A stretch of 64,000 nt of DNA from Thinopyrum elongatum (lineage: Eukaryota; Streptophyta; Magnoliopsida; Poales; Poaceae). Made by a program: the position numbers and the translations under genes. The stretch lies in NCBI GenBank assembly GCA_011799875.1, contig CM022297.1:517365707-517429706 (forward strand). Direction: 5' to 3'. This document shows, piece after piece, positions 43,989 to 55,190 of this stretch; the stretch's first letter is position 1, and every line of letters begins with the position of its first letter. The notes beneath the pieces are model-generated. The model worked only from the letters and a program-made list of their open reading frames with translations. It did no database searches and was not told where the DNA came from.

Positions 43989-45077
43989 GGTTGATATCAG
44001 AGCCGACTGCCTCTAGGAGCCCCCCTTTCCAACTCCTTGGCCGAAGTTGGGTCTAGTAACCGAAAACTGTTTTACTAACTTGGCTGTGTGGCTTACGGGC
44101 CCACGTCACCAACTGGGTGGTATTAGGATCTTTTATTCCTCGTCTTTACTCTGGGACTCTGATCACTCTTCTATTTGGGTTTAATAAATTTACTAACGCC
44201 AACACTTAGGATCTCGTAAATTCTGTCCACCTGGAGAGCTGGATATCTGTGCGATTTCCCTGTCATTGATCTGATTAGTCTGATAATCATTTTCCTTTCC
44301 ATGATTTTGTTTAACCTTTCTCTTCGAGATCTGTTATACTTCTCATCGTCAAATGACAATCCTGAATTTCCTTTATTTCAGATGGATTGTCTGTTTCCAC
44401 CACGCCCTACGGCGTAGCTTGTGCTTCGCACTTGGGCTCGAGATGCCCCTGGTTTTCCAGCTGTCCTGATCGCCCTCCTGACCAGACTGGGTTACCGCTG
44501 GTACCCCGAGTACATGGTCTACGAGGTTTACCGTGAGTTCAACCAGGAGCAGTACTATGCTGATGTTCGTATCTATGATCAGTAGGATGACTCAGACACT
44601 GAGCTGTACCTTTTCCATGGTATTGGCGTGACGATTGAGATGGCAGTCCATGATGCCGCCTACTCTGCTGTCGCACGACTCCGAGGAGAGTTCAGCGTTA
44701 GCTTGGATGCTTCTGAGTTTCGATACATTCTGTATGCCCCTGCTGGAGATGCTACTGGATACTACACAACTATCTGTGCACCGTACGAGCCTCGTCGCTA
44801 CGACCCGCAGGTTCTGATTCAGTGCACTCAGGCTCTGGATCGCACTGTTCAAGCTCTTGCCGTCAAGTTGTTTGCCACTCGAGCACGACTCTACGATGCT
44901 ATGACGCAGTTGCTACCAACTGTTCATGCAGGGATACATCCGGAGCACATCCTTTACCCACGCAGGACCGAGATGCCACCAGGGATTGATTGGCCTGCTG
45001 TGGGAGCTCACACACCTGCACGTGGACCTCTTCTTTCAGTTCGAGACGGGGTTCTGCATCAGAGTGCAAATGGAGCG
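43989..45077 (+). mobile_element. Truncated second internal region of element 2
   Basis: Begins with the same PBS (TTGATATCAGAGCC) after LTR 2 and follows 30162-31255 closely. It stops inside the unknown ORF, where it is joined to LTR sequence at a 5-bp microhomology CAGGA (45078-45082). Gag and pol of this copy are lost. Confidence 0.85.
44382..45077 (+). pseudogene. Conserved unknown ORF, element 2 copy 2 (3'-truncated)
   Basis: ATG at 44382, TAG at 44415-44417 and a second TAG at 44583-44585, the latter at the same position as TAG 30757-30759 of copy 1. Otherwise the frame matches copy 1 to about residue 232, where the LTR junction removes the C-terminus. The shared TAG indicates both internal regions derive from one already mutated ancestor. 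Confidence 0.7.
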
Positions 45078-46086
45078 CAGGAGTCCCCGAGGTGAAGGCC
45101 CAAGACCCCTGGGCGCATAGGTTAGTCCGGCGTGCTGACCTCTCTGTTAAGTATTCGGTCGGGTTGCGGCGTATCGTTTGGCCGAGGCCGGGCATGACCC
45201 AAGAAAGTGTGTCCGGCCGGAGTTAAGCAAGCGTGGTGGGTAAGTTGGTGCAACCCTGCAGGGAAGAAGCAATCTATCGATAGCCTATCCTACGGTAACG
45301 GACACTCGGAGTTGTATCCCGATCGGTATAACTAGAACTGGATAATGAGATGATAACTGGATAGTATGGCTCTGGGATCACTTTCTCGCAGGGAGTCGAG
45401 AAAGGATCTCTGGGCGAGGTTGATAACACTACTGTTACTTTACATTATGTTATTCTGCATTCTTCTCATGCTGCAAGATCGATGAAGATGATGAAGATGC
45501 TAGTCTTCAATAGGACTAGGCTATCCCCTCTATTCTGGCATTTCTGCAGCCCAGTCCACATATACAGCCTCCTGTGATAATGTTGCATATGTAATGTAGA
45601 TCCTTGCTTACTGAGTACTTCGGATGAGTACTCATGTTTGCTTTGCTTTCTTTTTCTCCGCATATCCATTTGTCGCAACCAGATGACGGAGCCCCTGAGC
45701 CAGCTGTCCCCGCTGACGGCTACTACTACTACTACCCTCCCGGCGAGTACTACTACGAGGAGCCGTCCGACGACCAGGAGTAGGTTCGGAGGGTCCTAGG
45801 CAGGAGGCCTACGCCTTTCGATCGTAGTGTTTTATTTTACCCCGCCTTCTTAAAGGCCTATCTGTAACTCTGTTATATCTGTACCCAGATATCTGATGCT
45901 TCCGCTGACATTTGTATGCCATCGAGCTATGTATTCGAGCCCTCGAGGCCCTGGCTTGTAATATAAAGCTTGTATGACTTTATTTATGTTTTAGAGTTGT
46001 GTTGTGATATCTTCAAGTGAGTCCTTACGCTTGATCATGTGCATTTGCGTGTATGGTTAGTGCACGATTAAGTCGGGGTCGTCACA
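45078..46086 (+). repeat. Truncated LTR 3 of element 2
   Basis: About 1.0 kb corresponding to the 3' end of LTR 1 (from about 29150 to 30161), ending GGGTCGTCACA and then target duplication GAGGG. Confidence 0.88.
45683..45783 (+). other. Exon-like segment b in truncated LTR 3
   Basis: 101-nt segment after TTTGTCGCAACCAG, open to TAG 45781-45783, encoding the Tyr-rich tail ending DDQE. Segment a and the hairpins were removed by the deletion. Confidence 0.5.
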
Positions 46087-46091
46087 GAGGG

Positions 46092-46918
46092 ACTAATGTG
46101 TTTGTGAGAATTGCAGGATAACATAGGTAGAAGTCCCTCATTGATTCGGTTTTCCTACCAGAGATGACCCCCAAAAATGTATGAAGAAATTGAAGAAAAT
46201 GGTGGTTCGTGAAGACATTCACGTCGAAGATAATGACGTGTGAAGACATTCACTTGAAGACTACGGAGTGCGAAGACATAGTTTCTTTTGTAGTTTCATT
46301 TTCTTCTTTCTTGAGTCATAGGAACCACCGTACTGTTAAGTGGGGTCCAAGTGAACAAATTCAGAAGACTGATATGATGCTCAACCCAAATCCTATGTCT
46401 TTGAGCGAAGTCAATGAGAGCAAATCTTATCCAGAGTTGGATGAGTCAGCTTTACTTGTAGCCCAAGCCAAGCTGCCGCGTGTGTTTGAAATCCGACCGT
46501 TGGACACGTGTCGGTTCCTTAGTGACCCAGGGTCATTTCGGACATATCATGTCGGGTTGCCTCCTGGCTATAAATAGCCCACCCCCTACACCATAAACTG
46601 GTGGCTGCTCAGAGTTTGTGCATGACTTTTGTCGTTTGAGAGCAACCCACCTCCGAAGCCTTTGAGAGAGATATCCTTGCGAGGACAAAGACCAAAACAC
46701 CCAGAGCCAAAGAGTGTTAGGCATCACAGAAGTCTTTCTGTCCGAGTGACCTGAAGACTTGTTACACTTGAGGACTGTGTATCCTCCAGCCGATTAGGCG
46801 TCACGTTCTGAGCATCCAAGAGTCATTGTGGATCGCCGGTGAACGGAGTCTGTGAAGGTTTGGAAGTCTACCTTGAAGACTCACCAGAGTGATTGGGCGA
46901 GGACTGGGTGTCCTTAGC
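46092..46918 (+). repeat. LTR B, second fragment
   Basis: Continues LTR B after the element 2 target duplication; closely matches 23746-24575 of LTR A, including TATAAATA at 46569-46576. Confidence 0.88.
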
Positions 46919-47221
46919 TGTGACGACCCCGGCTTAATCGTGCACTAACCATACACGCAAATGCGCACGATCAAACCTAAGGACTCACTTGAAGATATCA
47001 CAACACAACTCTAAAACATAAATAAAGTCATACAAGCTTTATATTACAAGCCAGGGCCTCGAGGGCTCGAATACATAGCTCGATGGCATACAAGCGTCAA
47101 CGGAAGCATTAGATATCTGAGTACAGATATATTACAAGATAGAAATAGGCCTTCACAGAGGCGGGGCAAAATAAAAGCTACGATCGAAAGGCGTAGGCCT
47201 CCTGCCCTGGACCCTCCGATC

Positions 47222-48990
47222 CTACTCCTGGTCGTCAAACGGCTCCTCGTAGTAGTAGTACTCGCCAGGCGGGTAGTAGTACTGGTCGTCGGCTGGGGCG
47301 TCTGGCTCAGGGTCTCCGTCGTCTGGTGGCATCAAATGGAATATGGGGAAAAAAGAAAGTAAAGCAAACGTGAGTACTCATCCGAAGTACTCAGCAAGCA
47401 AGGATCTACACTATATATGCAACTTTGTCAAAGGAATGGTTGTATATGTGGACTGGGCTGCAGAAATGCCAGAATAGAGGGGGAAGCCTAGTCCTATCGG
47501 AGACTAGCATCTTCAACAATCTTCGACAGTCTTGCAGCAATAGAAGAGAACAGATGAACATAATGTAAAGTAGTAGTAGTAGTATCATCAACCTCGACCT
47601 GAGATCCTTTCTCGACTCCCTGCGAGAAAGCAATCCCAGAGCCGTACTATCTAGTTCTCATCACATGTTCTAGTTGTACCGATCGGGATACAACTCCGAG
47701 TATCTGTTACCGTAGGACAGGCTATCGATAGAAGTTTCTTCCCTGCAGGGGTGCACCAACTTACCCACCACGCTCTCTTAACTCCGGCCGGACACACTTT
47801 TCTGGGTCATGCCCGGCCTCGGCTAAGCAACACGCCGCAACCCGACCAAATACTTAACAGAGAGGTCAGCACGCCGGACTAACCTATGCCCCCAGGGGTC
47901 TTGGGCCTTCGCCCCGGGAACTCCTGCGCGTTGCGTGGGCGGCCGGAAGCAGACCTAGTAACCCCTTAATACAAGCGCGGTTGCGTAACCAGTCCAATCC
48001 AGCACGCGCCGCTCAGTCGCTGACGTCTATTAAGCTTCGGCTGAAGTATATGACGCAGAACGCCCATACTATGCCCACGTGATGGTTAGTGCTATCGGGC
48101 CAGAGGCCCCTCGGATCAAATATCCAAACCGTAGTGGATTAGGAGCGCGCGGAAACGAGCAGAGACTCACGATCGATGTGACCCCATCGCCCCATCTCAA
48201 GGACTTGCGGCAAGGGCTAAGAATCCCCGGCCACGCCTCGTAGTTATCTCGCGGGCACCTCTCAGGTCAACCCGTCTCCTCATCACTTCGCATTCATGCT
48301 CGCGCGGGTACCCCTCAGAGCCGACCCGTCTTTAGTAACATGGTTTAGTGCAAGTCAAATCAACAACAGTATCTGCGTGTCTGACACCAGGGGAGCCCTA
48401 AGGAATCACCCTCGATGGAATCCCACCTGATGTTAAAGTCAAGGTGAACGAAGGAGGAATCACCCTCGAGGTCCACACTTGAGGGGTTGCGCGACGATGT
48501 CGTTATCGGGGGTGGTGTAGGAGGAATCACCCTCGCTTACCACGACCGAGTAACTAACCTACAAGGTTAACATCAGAAGTGCTGACGAGGTATCACCCTC
48601 GGCACTCGACGGTAACCCAGTAGTGTCGGCAACTAAGGGGGAAGTGATGTGCGGTGCCAGGGTCTGGTCTTCAATCCCGTTGAGCGGGTCTTCTGACATC
48701 CAGCGGGGCAGTCGGGATCAAGTGGGGGTCTCTGTCGGGACTCAACCCAGCCTATACTAATCAGTCTAGGATATCCAGCAAGGTAGCAAGGCAGGTTACA
48801 ATAATCAGGCTATGCAGCAGATATAGAAAAACAGTAGTAGTAGTAGTTCTAATGCAAGCATAAGGGAGAAGAGAATAGGCGATATAGGCATGCTCAAAAT
48901 GGGGGTGCTTGCCTGTTTGCTTGGCAGATGGAAAAGAAACTCCGACGGTGTAGTAGTCGATTTCCAGGTCATCATCAGCGGCCTCGGGGT
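47222..48990 (-). other. Candidate spliced mini-gene in LTR of element 3: a 48913-48990, b 47222-47322
   Basis: Segment a is 78 nt, preceded by CCCGGTAG and ended by ACAG|GCAAGC. Segment b is 101 nt, preceded by ATGCCACCAG and ended by TAG (47222-47224). The joined phase matches elements 1 and 2 although the residues differ: an acidic run, LEIDYYTVG, then DDGDPEPDAPADDQYYYPPG and a Tyr-rich tail ending DDQE. Length differences between elements (75, 78 and 90 nt) are all multiples of three. Confidence 0.55.
48391..48607 (-). other. Four-hairpin array in LTR of element 3
   Basis: Four hairpins in the same order as in elements 1 and 2. In sense orientation the third-type basal arms GTGGAC/GTTCAC pair through one G-U wobble, and one apical stem GAGG/CCTT does likewise. 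Other arms are GGGA/TCCC, GTGGT/ACCAC and AGTGC/GCACT (sense equivalents). Confidence 0.65.
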
Positions 48991-51103
48991 CTACCGGGAA
49001 GAAAGGGGGAGAAGAAACAATATAAATACATAGCAACATATGCATGACAATACGAAACGCGATGCTAGAGGTGGCCTAACGTAGTGCTACATGGCAACGG
49101 TGAAGGAGGAGAACATCCGGGAATGTTTTCCCGAAGTTTGACCTTTCCGGACAGATGAAACGAAGGAGGACGGTTGCAGGTTCACTATGCTAGGGACGCG
49201 TGACAGACGAAAGGTCTGCGTATTCGGATGTGTCTTGTCGTTCTGAGCAACTTTCATGTTTTAACTTTTTCGATCTGAGCTACGGTTTAAAAGTTATGAA
49301 TTTTTAAAGTTTATTTAATTTTCTGGAATCATTTAATTAACAGAAATAGATTATTACGTCAGCAGTGTGTCAGCATGACGTCAGCAGGTCAACTGACCCG
49401 TTGACTGGTCAAACTGACCAGTGGGTCCCACATGTCATTCTCAGAGACTTTAACAGAGGGGGTTAAATTAATTAGCTGGGTTAATTAGTCAGTGGGGCCT
49501 ACTGTCAGTGTCACATTAGTCAACTAATTAACTTAATTAGGATTATCAAATTAATTAGCATTTTATTTATTTTTCTTAAATCATTTAAATTAGCAGGGCC
49601 CGGGTGTCAGCGGCTCAGCTGCCCAGTCAGCCAAGTTGACTCGGTCAACTGGGCTGCGGGGCCCAGTGGTCAGCGGCATGGGGCAGGGCCCAGAGGTGCC
49701 GGGTGGCGGCCACGTAGGACGCCGGCCACCGGAGCTCTCCGGCGAGGCCGCGCGACGGCGAGCAACTCCGGCGAGCCCGGAATCTCTCTGTAGGGCATCG
49801 TTTCAGGCGTGGTTTAGCTCTATCAAACGAGCACTCCACGGCGCATCTCGTGGTGGCGGTGGTCTGAGCTGGGGAGGCCGGAGCTGGCGGCAGCGAGGGG
49901 TTTGGCGACGGCCGGCGTTCGGCCACGACGGCGAACATCAAAAGAGGGCACAACAAGGTAAGCGGGCGGCGCCGTTCGAACGCGGACAGTGATCCGCGTC
50001 GAACGGAGGCAGCAGCGCGTGTGGGAGCGGCCGGAATCGATCGCTGCATCAGCAATGGCGGCGGTGGCGTACGGTGGTCGCACGGGCGGGCGGTTATGAC
50101 GGTGGAACGGATGCGAAAGGAAGGGGATGGTGCGGGGCTCACCGTGTGGACGCACGAAGGTCCCTCGAGGGCTTAGCAGCGCGGGGACGAAGCAGAGCGT
50201 CGGCGAGCCCGCGGTGGCCGGAGCTGGAGAGGACGGTCGATGGCGACGATGACGACCTCCCTGGCTCCAGCTGGTAGTCGAGGACGAAGGAGCGGAGGAC
50301 GGCGCACCTCCTAGCTACCAGCAGGGGTCGCGGGGTCGCCGGGGACCGCGAGGACGAGGCGAGCGCGGCGACGGCAGCGCTCGGCTGCGCGGCGAGAAGA
50401 GGGGGAGCGAGGGAAGAGAGCGATGGGGAGGAAGGAGAGTGGGTAGGAGAAGCCAGGGGGAGTGAATGGGCGCCGTTCTTATCCCCTCCGTCCCGCTGTT
50501 CGTCGCCGTGTCGCGCTGCGACCGGCGGAGAGGCGGCCGTCCATGGAGACAGCGACACGGAGGAGGAAGGTAGGTGGAAGCTGGCTGGACCAGCGCGGCC
50601 TAGTTGCCAGGTACGTGGCCTTTGGCCTCTTTTCCTTTTTCTCTGTTTTCTGTTTTTCTTTTATTTATTTAACAGAGATAGAAAATGATTTCTGTGGGCC
50701 ACCAAACATTTTAGAAAAATATGGGACTAAGTCCCAATTTTTACTGGTAATATTTGGCATTGCCAACAAAAGTTTGGAGGCCGAATGAATAGATTAGATA
50801 TTTCTAGAGATTGAAAAGGGACAGATTAACGCTGTTGGACTAATAAATAAAATCCAGGGGCATATTAGGAATTTTGGTAAGGTTAGTTCCAATTTTATAA
50901 TTGACTTGAGATTATTTACAACATTATGAACATTTTTGTTTTGATGGTTGATGAAATAATTATTTGACTTGCATATGAAATTTGAATTTGAAGTTGAAAT
51001 ATTTTCTAATGCAAATTTTATTAGAATGATCATGATGACATGGCAGGTTAAGTAGCTTAACCAGAGTGGGGTAACCTGGGGATGTTACAAGTCTCCTCCA
51101 CTA

Positions 51104-51549
51104 CAAGGGGAATAAGGTGAAGACGTGGTCTTCTGAGTTCAATCTCAGCCTCCCTAACCAGACGTACAGTTGTCACAGCAACTGGAACTGGTCTACCAAA
51201 TCCTTGTCTTCACCGAGCTACTGGTTCTTTCCCCCACCTCATTTACATTTCAGTTTGTCTTCGTGAAGTCATTGCTTGTTTGCCTGATCTGTTTGACTTC
51301 ATTGTGCGAAGACTATTATCTGTTTGGCTTCATACTGTCTTCCATTCCGATCTGCACTACCTAGCTGCTATTAGTCCTCGTGCTTTCATTACAATGCTCA
51401 CATGACTATGGTCTGTCTAGTGTAGTTTATCTTCCGCTGCATATCACATAGGTTCCTTTTGGTTGTTTGTCTTCAAAGACCTCGTGTTTTGAAGACTTTC
51501 ATAAAAATCACCTATTCACCCCCCCTCTAATCGATAACTAGCACTTTCA
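51104..51549 (+). repeat. LTR B, third fragment and 3' end of element B
   Basis: Starts at AAGGGGAATAAGG, equivalent to 24576 in LTR A, and ends CTAGCACTTTCA. Likely target duplication on this side is GTGAA (51550-51554); its partner is outside the window. Confidence 0.85.
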
Positions 51550-52500
51550 GTGAAGCATGCAAAAAACAATATAGGGAATCTATCAGCCAGAGTGATATCA
51601 TCAATCCAAACATCCTCCTAAAGAGTGTTTTCCCATCAACAAGTTTCTTTTTGGCAAAATGTTGGAAAATGTTATTCACATTCATCAGCCCTGCCAAAAG
51701 TGACACCCACCAGATCCTACATCCATACTTGGCAGGGTTTGACAGTGAAGATATTTCTGTGTTGGAAATTTTTGCCATACACCTTCAGAGTTATCAAGCT
51801 TCCATAGTCATTTGCACAATAAAGTTTGATTCTAGTTTGTAAATCCAGCACACCAAGTCCACTAGTCTTTTGCCTGACAAACTGAAGGCCAGTTAACCAA
51901 ATGGTGTATCTTCTTGGTCCTGTTGTCCTGCCAGGTCATTCTAGCTCTATTGGTATTCATGTTCTTTAAGGAACCTTTAGGGGCCTCCAGGAAAGATAAC
52001 GTGTACAAAGGTTTACTACTGAAACAAACGTTGGTTAATGTAACCATCTCTCCAATAGGAAGGATATTTCTGATCCTTCGAACCAACCTCTTATCAATTT
52101 TTCCTCCACAAAACCCCACTGAGCAAGTCCTTTTTTGCTAACACGCATAACAAGATATAGCGAAGGGAGGGTTTCAACATTTTACATGTAAATTTTTCCA
52201 TGTATTGGGATTCTTTTTCCACTACCTCACCCATACAATAAATCTAACTCTGCTAAAAATTGATCTTAAGACCAGAAACTTGTTCAAAGAATACATAAGT
52301 GTACTTCAAGTTCCTGGCTTCTATGTGCTCTAAAAAAATTCTGGCTTCTAGTAAATCATCTTTCAAAAAAAAATTGTGTCATTTGCATACCGCAACACAG
52401 AAACCGTTAATAGCCCTTGATTTTTTGCTTGTTTGACCATCAATGCAAGCTCATCAGCAATGATATCAAAAAGCAGAGGAGCCATGGGAACACAAGCGAC
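51550..52500 (-). pseudogene. LINE (non-LTR) reverse transcriptase fragment, decayed
   Basis: Minus-strand pieces include APLLFDIIADELALM and LRYANDTIFFL, the RT palm region, then the C-terminal part with MVTLTNVCFSSKPLYTLSF and WQDNRTKKIHHLVNW, typical of plant L1-type LINEs. The usual YADD box reads YAND (near 52378-52389), so one catalytic Asp is replaced by Asn. Several stops and frameshifts are present (for example near 52140 and 51860). It is 5'-truncated, as most LINEs are. Confidence 0.75.
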
Positions 52501-52529
52501 TAGGATTTCATCAGCACCACTTTCCGGTT

Positions 52530-52930
52530 GCTACTACCATCACCTCCCAGCTAGTGTCGTAACTGCTCCCATCCAGGCCTTTCTTCATGTCGTGGCCCAT
52601 CCCGACCACATCTTCTAACATTTACACGTCTATCGAGCTCCTACGCAAGTAGATTGATGCCACCCCATCTCATCGGACCTCGTCCTCGTCTCGCCACTAT
52701 CTATCCCATCGTAAGCCTAGCGCACCTCCGCCAAGGTCGACCTTTGCCTCCAGCCCGGCTACTTCCAGAGTAAGCTCAACTTCAAAAGAAGTGACCTAAA
52801 GATAAGGGACATGCACGGTCACCCTCGTACCTGTACGTCATAAGTAGAAGGGGGAAAAATCGTTATCCTTATAGAAGACTAATGGAGGCACTCGTATCAT
52901 TCGCATATGTATGAAACCAACCCAACGCAA
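52530..52930. repeat. Diverged duplicate segment, copy 1
   Basis: Shares CATCACCTCCC, TATCGAGCTCCTACG, CACCCCATCTC, AAAGAAGTG and ATAAGGGAC in the same order with 62030-62370, with indels. No coding potential seen. 52930-53040 shows nothing recognisable. Confidence 0.6.
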
Positions 52931-53094
52931 ACCCTATTTGGTGCCCTCAGCGCCGGTTATAGTATATCTCACAAACCGGTGCACACCCCTCCTCCTCTTG
53001 GGCTTGACCCATTTTAACTATTTTCCTTCTTCAACCGCACATTCGAACACGACGTTGTTTCATTTTTTTTCAAAAGTGACCCAATTGGTTTTGT

Positions 53095-53143
53095 GAAGCT
53101 TCTAAAAGCTTCTGGCCAGTTTTGGGAAGCTTCTAGAAGCTTT
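53095..53143. repeat. Pair of heat-shock-element-like palindromes
   Basis: GAAGCTTCTAAAAGCTTC at 53095-53112 and GAAGCTTCTAGAAGCTTT at 53126-53143. The second holds the perfect 16-bp palindrome AAGCTTCTAGAAGCTT and alternating GAA/TTC units at 5-bp spacing. Confidence 0.5.
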
Positions 53144-53703
53144 GACATGTTTTTTCTTTTTTGGTTTCCTGGACAGTTTTTATTCGGGTTTGTCTCTTTT
53201 CCTTTTTATTCTTTTAAATGCTTAGAAATTTTCAATTCAAAAGCTTTCTTCAAATTTGTGAGCTTTCTTAAATCTTGATATTTTTCTCGAATTTAATGTT
53301 TACGTTTTTTCCTTAAATTCGTTACCTTTTTTTAGATTCGTGCACTTCTTTCCTTAAATTCCTGCACCTTTTTTAATTTAATCCCGTGATTTTTTTTGGA
53401 GTAGTGCACTTTTTCTGAAATTGCGATTTTTTAATTCATGAACATTTTTGAACTCCTTTAAAAAAACACATTTTCTCAAAAAGTCAACGGTCAACAAATT
53501 GCGGTCAACCAGGAAAACCGGCGCGTACCAAGCAAGCACTCGCCTCCTTGTGTGGGTCGTCTGACGATGGGGTCTGTGGGAGGGCTGGTTACCTTCCCTA
53601 GCATTTACCGCGTTGGGGAGGAGGTCTCCCAACCCAGGGACCTCCTATTTACCGCGTACCACAATGTGAAGTGCTGAAAGGCGCACCGCCGCTTCACCCA
53701 GCA

Positions 53704-54265
53704 CTAAGGATGGCAATGGGTAGGGTATGGGGTGGGTAGAGCAATACCATACCCATACCCATGTAGTCAATTGGTACAAAATTATACCCATACCCGTACG
53801 CATGGGTATGAAACTTTACCCGTACCCATACCCGACGGGTACCCATACCCATTGAGTACCCAACGGGTAGATCAAACAGTATACAAGTTATTCATAATTT
53901 TATATTCATCTATAACACATGCATTCGACAAAAAAACATTGATCTCAACTCAAGAATAGATAGTTGAGTACATGACAAGTATGTCAATTCAAATTGACAA
54001 TTGATGACAACTTTAACATAGGTTCACAAGCTCACGACACAACTTTAACATAGTTACACGTGTTAATCACGGGTAAGGTTCACATGCCATATAAACGGGT
54101 AGGGTATGGGTATATCCATGGGTAAAAGGCTATACCCGTGCCCTACCCATGACTTAACGGGTAGGGTATGAGTACTACCCGCGGGTATAAAATTGTGCCC
54201 ATACCCTGCCCATGCGGGTACGGTATCCGCAGGTACCCGTACCCATGGGTAAAATTGCCATCTTT
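53704..54265. mobile_element. hAT-type MITE, GGGTA-rich
   Basis: 562 bp with perfect 8-bp target duplication ACCCAGCA (53696-53703 and 54266-54273). Terminal inverted repeats share GATGGCAAT (left AAGGATGGCAAT; right, reversed, AAAGATGGCAAT). The subterminal 170-180 bases at both ends are packed with GGGTATGGGTA/TACCC words in both orientations. No transposase. Confidence 0.85.
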
Positions 54266-55190
54266 ACCCAGCATGCCCTTTTGGGCCAACCCATTTGCAG
54301 GGCAGGGCACATCTTTTTATCTCTTTTGTTTTTTCTTTTTAATTTCTTTTTTCTTTGTCTTCTATTTTTTCTTTTTTGGTTCATTATATCAAATTCAGGA
54401 TTTTCAAAAAATGTTCATGATTTTGAATTTATTTCATAAATTTCAAAATTCATAAAATGTAAACAATATTCAGTATTTCAAAAAGTGTTTATGAATTTTG
54501 GAAAAAAATTCAAAAAGTTCGAAATTAGATATAATATTCACTAATTGGGGGGAAAAATGTTCATGAATTGCACAAAATGTTCACCGCTGCCAGAAATATT
54601 CGCAAAATTCCAAAATTTAACATTTTTTCTGTTTGATGAGAAAAAATTTAAATTGATGATTTTTTGAATTTAATGATAAAAATTGAATTATATGAAAACT
54701 TAATGAATTTGATGAACAATTTTGGACATTCATAAACATTTTCAAAAAAACATGATGATCATTTTTGAGTTGTGATGAACAAATTTTGAATTGCATGAAC
54801 AAAATTTAAATTAATCGACATTTTTTTGAATTTTATGAACATGTGTTGAAATTGATGAACTATTTTTGAATTTGGTGAACAATTTTGGAATCTTATGAAC
54901 AAAAGATGTTTAGGATTTTTACATAACGAAAAAGTAAAAATAAAAGTAATGATAGAAATAAAAAAGAGGAAATAGAAATAGAAAAAGAAAAAAAGGAAAA
55001 CAAACATGATAAAAGAATAGAAAAACAAAAAGAATGTGCCTCAGATGGCGCAAGACCTATATCTTGCTTAGTGCAAAACTAACTTCTGTGTCGCTGAAGG
55101 CTTTTTCTGTTCAGTACAGAACTGGGACAACCCGTTTGGTAGCTCTCGATTGAAAGATCGTTCCGGAGCGTGCTCTCGCACTCTGGTAGC

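Larger units (their letters stand above)
25967..46086 (+). mobile_element. Tekay-like Gypsy element 2, three-LTR composite
   Basis: A 20.1-kb block flanked by one perfect target duplication GAGGG (25962-25966 and 46087-46091). Order: full LTR (25967-30161), full internal region with gag-pol (30162-35975), second LTR (35976-43988, split by a Helitron-like insertion), a truncated second internal region (43989-45077) and the 3' quarter of a third LTR (45078-46086). One TSD pair for the whole block implies a single insertion later expanded by unequal LTR recombination and then shortened by deletion. The integrase C-terminus has a chromodomain, placing it among chromoviruses, Tekay/Del-like by LTR size and chromodomain. 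Confidence 0.88.
46919..51101 (-). mobile_element. Tekay-like element 3, truncated to 3' LTR plus polypurine tract
   Basis: A minus-strand LTR of 4171 bp (46919-51089; TGTAACATCCCC to GGGGTCGTCACA) followed by about 12 bases of internal sequence (AGTCTCCTCCAC, reverse of a GTGGAGGAGACT polypurine tract). Then LTR B resumes at about 51104. No target duplication is seen, and the internal region and 5' LTR are missing, so this is a deletion product rather than a solo LTR. The family is close to, but distinct from, elements 1 and 2. Confidence 0.82.
25018..51549 (+). mobile_element. Copia element B, 3' part (Maximus-like), host of element A
   Basis: Env-like C-terminus, 3' UTR and 3' LTR of a second Sirevirus-like element. 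Its env-like sequence starts directly after LTR A at a point equivalent to 22797 of element A, so A appears to have inserted in B's env-like gene. The 3' LTR is split in three pieces (25903-25966, 46092-46918, 51104-51549) by Tekay-like elements 2 and 3. The pieces sum to about 1337 bp, matching LTR A. Confidence 0.8.
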
